DNA of 64,000 bases from positions 868,001 to 932,000 of the forward strand of contig NZ_CP012382.1 in assembly GCF_001267885.1 (NCBI RefSeq). The letters are read 5' to 3'. This DNA is from Streptomyces ambofaciens ATCC 23877. Lineage in GTDB: Bacteria > Actinomycetota > Actinomycetes > Streptomycetales > Streptomycetaceae. Of this stretch, positions 60,194 through 64,000 are shown one piece after another; the first letter of the stretch is position 1, and each line of letters begins with the position of its first letter. The notes below the pieces were generated by a model. It was given only the letters and a program-made list of their open reading frames with translations. It did no database searches and was not told the origin of the DNA. The translations under genes and the position numbers were made by a program.

Positions 60194-60574
60194 ATGTCCG
60201 CACCCACCCGCCGTTTCGAGGACGCCGTCACCCGCTACTTCGAGGCCTGGAACGCCGGGCCGCACGCCCTGGCCAAGGCGGTCGCCGCGGCCTGGACCAA
60301 TGACGGCAGCTACACCGATCCCCTGGCCGACGTCCGCGGCCACGAGCAGATCGCGGCCGTGATCGCGGCGGCGCACGAGCAGTTCCCCGGCTTCGTCTTC
60401 CGCCTGTCGGGCTCCGTCGACGGGCACCACGACACGGCGCGCTTCTCCTGGGAGCTGGTGAGCGAGGCCGACGGCTCGGCGCCCGTGGCCGGGTCCGACG
60501 TGGTCACGCTGGACGGTGAGGGACGCATCCGGGCCGTGTTCGGCTTCCTGGACCGGGTGCCCGCCGGGGCGTGA
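60194..60574 (+). CDS. SnoaL/NTF2-like protein
   Basis: 126 aa with an NTF2-like cone fold: RRFEDAVTRYFEAWNAG, DGSYTDPLADVRGHEQI, and the late GSDVVTLDGEGRIRAVFGF. SnoaL-type proteins are cyclases or isomerases in polyketide pathways, but free-standing members occur elsewhere. No pathway gene lies nearby. Start GCCATG has moderate support from GAGGTCG upstream. Confidence 0.85.
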   Translation: MSAPTRRFEDAVTRYFEAWNAGPHALAKAVAAAWTNDGSYTDPLADVRGHEQIAAVIAAAHEQFPGFVFRLSGSVDGHHDTARFSWELVSEADGSAPVAGSDVVTLDGEGRIRAVFGFLDRVPAGA

Positions 60575-60654
60575 CGGTCCGCGGCCGGCGATGAGTTCCG
60601 CCGCTCCCGGGGGTCTACCGGGAAAGGACCACCGACACCCCTGGGGGCTACGCC

Positions 60655-60942
60655 GTGACGACCATGAGCCGGGATCTCGACGAGGAGTTCACCGCCACGC
60701 TGCGCAAGAGCGCGAACAAGGGTGGCTGGACCTATCTGGTCTGGCCGAAGTCCGCCGAGTTCTTCGGCACGCGTGGACTGGTGAAGGTCCGCGGCACCCT
60801 CGACGGACACGCGTTCCGCGGCTCCTTCATGGCGCTGGGCGACGGCACGCACAAGCTGCCGGTGAAGGCCGCCCTCCGCCGGGCCCTCGGCAAGGAGGAG
60901 GGCGACACGGTCAGGGTCCGGCTGGAGGAACGGCTCGGCTGA
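60655..60942 (+). CDS. DUF1905-family protein
   Basis: 95 aa from GTG 60655; ATG 60664 is also possible. The pattern [20 protein letters not shown] and [20 protein letters not shown] matches DUF1905, a small beta-barrel family of unknown function. The gene is close to the convergent aldo/keto reductase. Confidence 0.87.
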   Translation: MTTMSRDLDEEFTATLRKSANKGGWTYLVWPKSAEFFGTRGLVKVRGTLDGHAFRGSFMALGDGTHKLPVKAALRRALGKEEGDTVRVRLEERLG

Positions 60943-60947
60943 GTGCG

Positions 60948-61940
<993 letters not shown>

Positions 61941-62068
61941 CGCGACTCCAGAGGGGTTGGCACCCGGGGTACGGGGCTTGGGCGGAACCGCGTCCCACTC
62001 TGCCGTGACCTGCGGACAGTGGTCCAACAGAAGAATCCGATGGGATTGTGCGGTTACGCTTCTCAATC

Positions 62069-62953
62069 ATGGAACTGCGTCATCTCCAGCACTTCGTGGC
62101 GGTCGCCGAGGACCAGCACTTCACCCGCGCGGCGGAACGGCTGCTGGTCTCCCAGTCCGGCCTCTCGGCGTCCATCCGGGCCCTGGAGCGCGAGCTGCGG
62201 GCGCCGCTGTTCGTGCGCACGACGCGCAGCGTGACGCTGACGGAGGCCGGACGGGCGCTGCTGGGCGAGGCGGAGCGCATCCTGGCACAGGTCCGCTCGG
62301 CGCACGAGGCGGTCGCCGCGGTGCAGGGCGTCCTGCGCGGCACGCTGTCGCTGGGGGCCGAGCAGTGCATCGCCGGAGTGCCGGTGGCGGGACTGCTGGC
62401 GGCGTTCCGGCACCGGCACCCGGACGTGGAGATCCGGCTGCGGCAGGCGGGCTCGGGCGAGCTGGCGGAGGAGGTCGCGGCCGGGCGGCTCGACCTGGCC
62501 TTCGCCTACCGGACGCAGGACGACACCGACCAGTTGCGGTCGGTGTCGCTGGCCGGCGAGCCGATGACCGTCCTGTGCCACCCCGGTCACCGCCTCGCCA
62601 CGGCCGACGCGGTGCGGTCACCGCACGACCTGGCCGACGAGGTCTTCGTCGACTTCCACCCGGACTGGGGCCCGCGCCGCGTCACGGACGCCGCCTTCGC
62701 CGCGGCGGGCGTGCGGCGGACCGTCGCCCTGGAGGTGAACGACGTGCACGGCCTGCTGGACCTGCTCGACGAGGACCTCGGCATCGCGGTCGTGCCGCGG
62801 CACTTCCGGCACAAGCGGGCCTCGCTCACCTCGCTGCCCCTGAAGGACAGCGCCGAGACGGCGTACGAGACCATCGCGCTGCTGCCGCCCGCGCAGGCCA
62901 CCAGTCCGGCGGCGCGGGCGCTCATGGGACTGCTCGGAACGGGGAGCGGGTGA
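62069..62953 (+). CDS. LysR-family regulator
   Basis: 294 aa, starting at ATG 62069 with no ribosome binding site (leaderless is likely). The helix-turn-helix reads HFTRAAERLLVSQSGLSASI and the effector domain includes LSLGAEQCIAGVPVAGLLAAF. It is divergent from the aldo/keto reductase by 128 bp, the common LysR arrangement, so the reductase is its probable target. The effector is unknown. Confidence 0.92.
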   Translation: MELRHLQHFVAVAEDQHFTRAAERLLVSQSGLSASIRALERELRAPLFVRTTRSVTLTEAGRALLGEAERILAQVRSAHEAVAAVQGVLRGTLSLGAEQCIAGVPVAGLLAAFRHRHPDVEIRLRQAGSGELAEEVAAGRLDLAFAYRTQDDTDQLRSVSLAGEPMTVLCHPGHRLATADAVRSPHDLADEVFVDFHPDWGPRRVTDAAFAAAGVRRTVALEVNDVHGLLDLLDEDLGIAVVPRHFRHKRASLTSLPLKDSAETAYETIALLPPAQATSPAARALMGLLGTGSG

Positions 62954-62978
62954 GGGCGGACTGCGCGATGGTGGACGC

Positions 62979-63494
62979 ATGCATGCGAAGGACATCCTCA
63001 TCGAGGGCTACGGCCGCATCCAGGAAGAAGTCCACGCCGCCGTCGAGGGCCTGGACCCCGACGGCCTGAACGCACGGCCCGCCGACGGCGCCAACTCCCT
63101 CGCCTGGCTCGTCTGGCACCTCACCCGCGTCCAGGACGACCATGTGGCGGACGCCTTCGGGCTCGACCAGGTGTGGCTCACCGGAGAGTGGCACAAGCGC
63201 TTCGGCCTCGGGCTGCCCTCCCACGACACCGGGTACGGGCACAGCCCGGCGCAGGTCGCCAAGGTGCGGGTCGACTCCGCGGAGCTGCTGACCGGCTACT
63301 ACGACGCCGTGCACGAGCAGACGCTCGGAGCCCTGCGCTCGCTGGCCGCCAAGGACCTGGAGCGGATCGTGGACGAGAACTGGGACCCGCCGGTCACGTT
63401 GGGCGCCCGCCTGGTCAGCGTCCTGTCCGACGATCTCCAGCACGTCGGACAGGCCGCCTATGTGCGCGGGCTGGTTCAGAGCGCCGCGGCGTAA
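62979..63494 (+). CDS. DinB/DUF664-type (mycothiol-dependent) protein
   Basis: 171 aa. The helical bundle has the metal-binding His residues of the DinB/YfiT fold: [12 protein letters not shown] early and [11 protein letters not shown] late, with an Asp in between. Such proteins act as mycothiol-dependent transferases in actinobacteria. Its last 19 bp overlap the 3' end of the convergent adenosine deaminase gene. Confidence 0.87.
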   Translation: MHAKDILIEGYGRIQEEVHAAVEGLDPDGLNARPADGANSLAWLVWHLTRVQDDHVADAFGLDQVWLTGEWHKRFGLGLPSHDTGYGHSPAQVAKVRVDSAELLTGYYDAVHEQTLGALRSLAAKDLERIVDENWDPPVTLGARLVSVLSDDLQHVGQAAYVRGLVQSAAA

Positions 63495-64000
63495 CCCGGC
63501 AGGACGACGTCCTCGATCAGGGCCCTGCGCTCGTCGAACGGGATGAACGCGCTCTTCACCGCGTTCACCGTGACCGTGCGCAGGTCCTCGGCCGTCCAGC
63601 CCGCCTGCTCGACCAGCAGGGACATCTCACGGGTCATCGTCGTGCCCGACACGAGACGGTTGTCGGTGTTGAGGGTGACGCGGAAGCCGAGGTCCTTGAG
63701 CGCCGTGATGGGGTGCTCGGCGATCGAGGTGGCGGCGCCGGTCTGGAGGTTGGAGGTCGGGCACATCTCCAGGGCGATCCGGCGGTCGCGGATCCAGCCC
63801 GCGAGGCGGCCCAGCTTGCCGGCCGCGAGGTCGGGGATGTCGTCGGTGATGCGCACGCCGTGGCCGATGCGCTGGGCGCCGCACACCTGGAGCGCCTGGT
63901 GGATGCTGGGCAGCCCGTGCGCCTCGCCGGCGTGGATGGTGAAGGGCACGCTCTCGCGGCGCAGGTGCTCGAAGGCGTCCAGGTGGTCGGCGGGCGGGAA
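63476..64000 (-). CDS. add: Adenosine deaminase, C-terminal part (5' end outside window)
   Basis: The frame is open to the window edge; 175 codons including the stop are visible. It carries the late signatures of adenosine deaminase: IHAGEAHG with the zinc-ligand His and catalytic Glu, [18 protein letters not shown] and VTLNTDNRL. The last Asp pair (TDN) binds substrate. The enzyme converts adenosine to inosine in purine salvage. Two of the four zinc ligands and the N-terminus lie outside the window. Confidence 0.92.
   Translation of the reverse strand, partial: FPPADHLDAFEHLRRESVPFTIHAGEAHGLPSIHQALQVCGAQRIGHGVRITDDIPDLAAGKLGRLAGWIRDRRIALEMCPTSNLQTGAATSIAEHPITALKDLGFRVTLNTDNRLVSGTTMTREMSLLVEQAGWTAEDLRTVTVNAVKSAFIPFDERRALIEDVVLPGYAAAL

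Overview
The window is a high-GC actinobacterial chromosome segment that reads as Streptomyces. The signs are strong third-position G/C bias, a WhiB-family protein, an SsgA-like sporulation protein, a streptophobe-family membrane protein, a clpP3-clpP4-popR style locus and several SigB-type sigma/anti-sigma genes. No rRNA, tRNA, CRISPR array, transposase or phage gene was seen. About 60 protein genes are called. The gene order resembles, from memory and unchecked, the sigM to sigL arm region of S. coelicolor.

Positions 1-9890 hold a partner-switching signalling block on the + strand. It contains the 3' part of a hybrid histidine kinase, an ANTAR-GAF-PAS-PP2C phosphatase, a STAS anti-sigma antagonist, and then five overlapping genes: RsbR, RsbS, RsbT, an RsbT/RsbX-like kinase-phosphatase fusion, and a GAF-PP2C RsbU-like phosphatase. 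Together these form a complete stressosome-type module. Positions 10199-17384 carry a type II NADH dehydrogenase, a FUSC-type membrane protein, a DUF1206 membrane protein, a SigB-type sigma factor with a HATPase anti-sigma factor, and a probable DUF5133 gene remnant.

Positions 17435-30209 are mainly metabolic and transport genes. They include an Orn/Lys/Arg decarboxylase, a cNMP-binding protein preceded by a likely small RNA or attenuator, an MFS exporter, a LysE/LysG pair, a WhiB protein, DUF488, a flavin dehydrogenase with a TetR regulator, AlkB, an MBL hydrolase, DUF4032, a tandem UspA and a VOC protein. Positions 30303-33783 form a tight three-gene signalling operon: a receiver fused to a thioredoxin-reductase-like protein, a cNMP-binding histidine kinase, and a UBP-type zinc finger protein. 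A large LuxR/AAA regulator follows.

Positions 37262-51842 contain a TerD-CAP-CAP fusion, AIM24, a TPR protein overlapping a polyprenyl synthase, a threonine dehydratase, a predicted pseudokinase receptor, an F420-dependent oxidoreductase, an SsgA-like protein, an aldo/keto reductase, a flavin monooxygenase, RNase HI and VOC proteins. Positions 52066-56573 carry clpP3, a ClpP4-like subunit lacking the catalytic His, popR, a second SigB-type sigma factor, a second HATPase and two PRC-barrel proteins. The window ends with a periplasmic-binding-fold protein, a streptophobe protein, an aldo/keto reductase with a divergent LysR regulator, a DinB-like protein and the 3' part of adenosine deaminase.

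The unifying theme is general stress control. The region has two SigB-like sigma factors, two free HATPase anti-sigma candidates, three PP2C phosphatases, one free STAS protein and a full RsbRST module. Sequences matching the SigB-type promoter pattern GNNT-N14-16-GGGTAY lie in front of the second sigma gene, the second HATPase gene and the SsgA-like gene.
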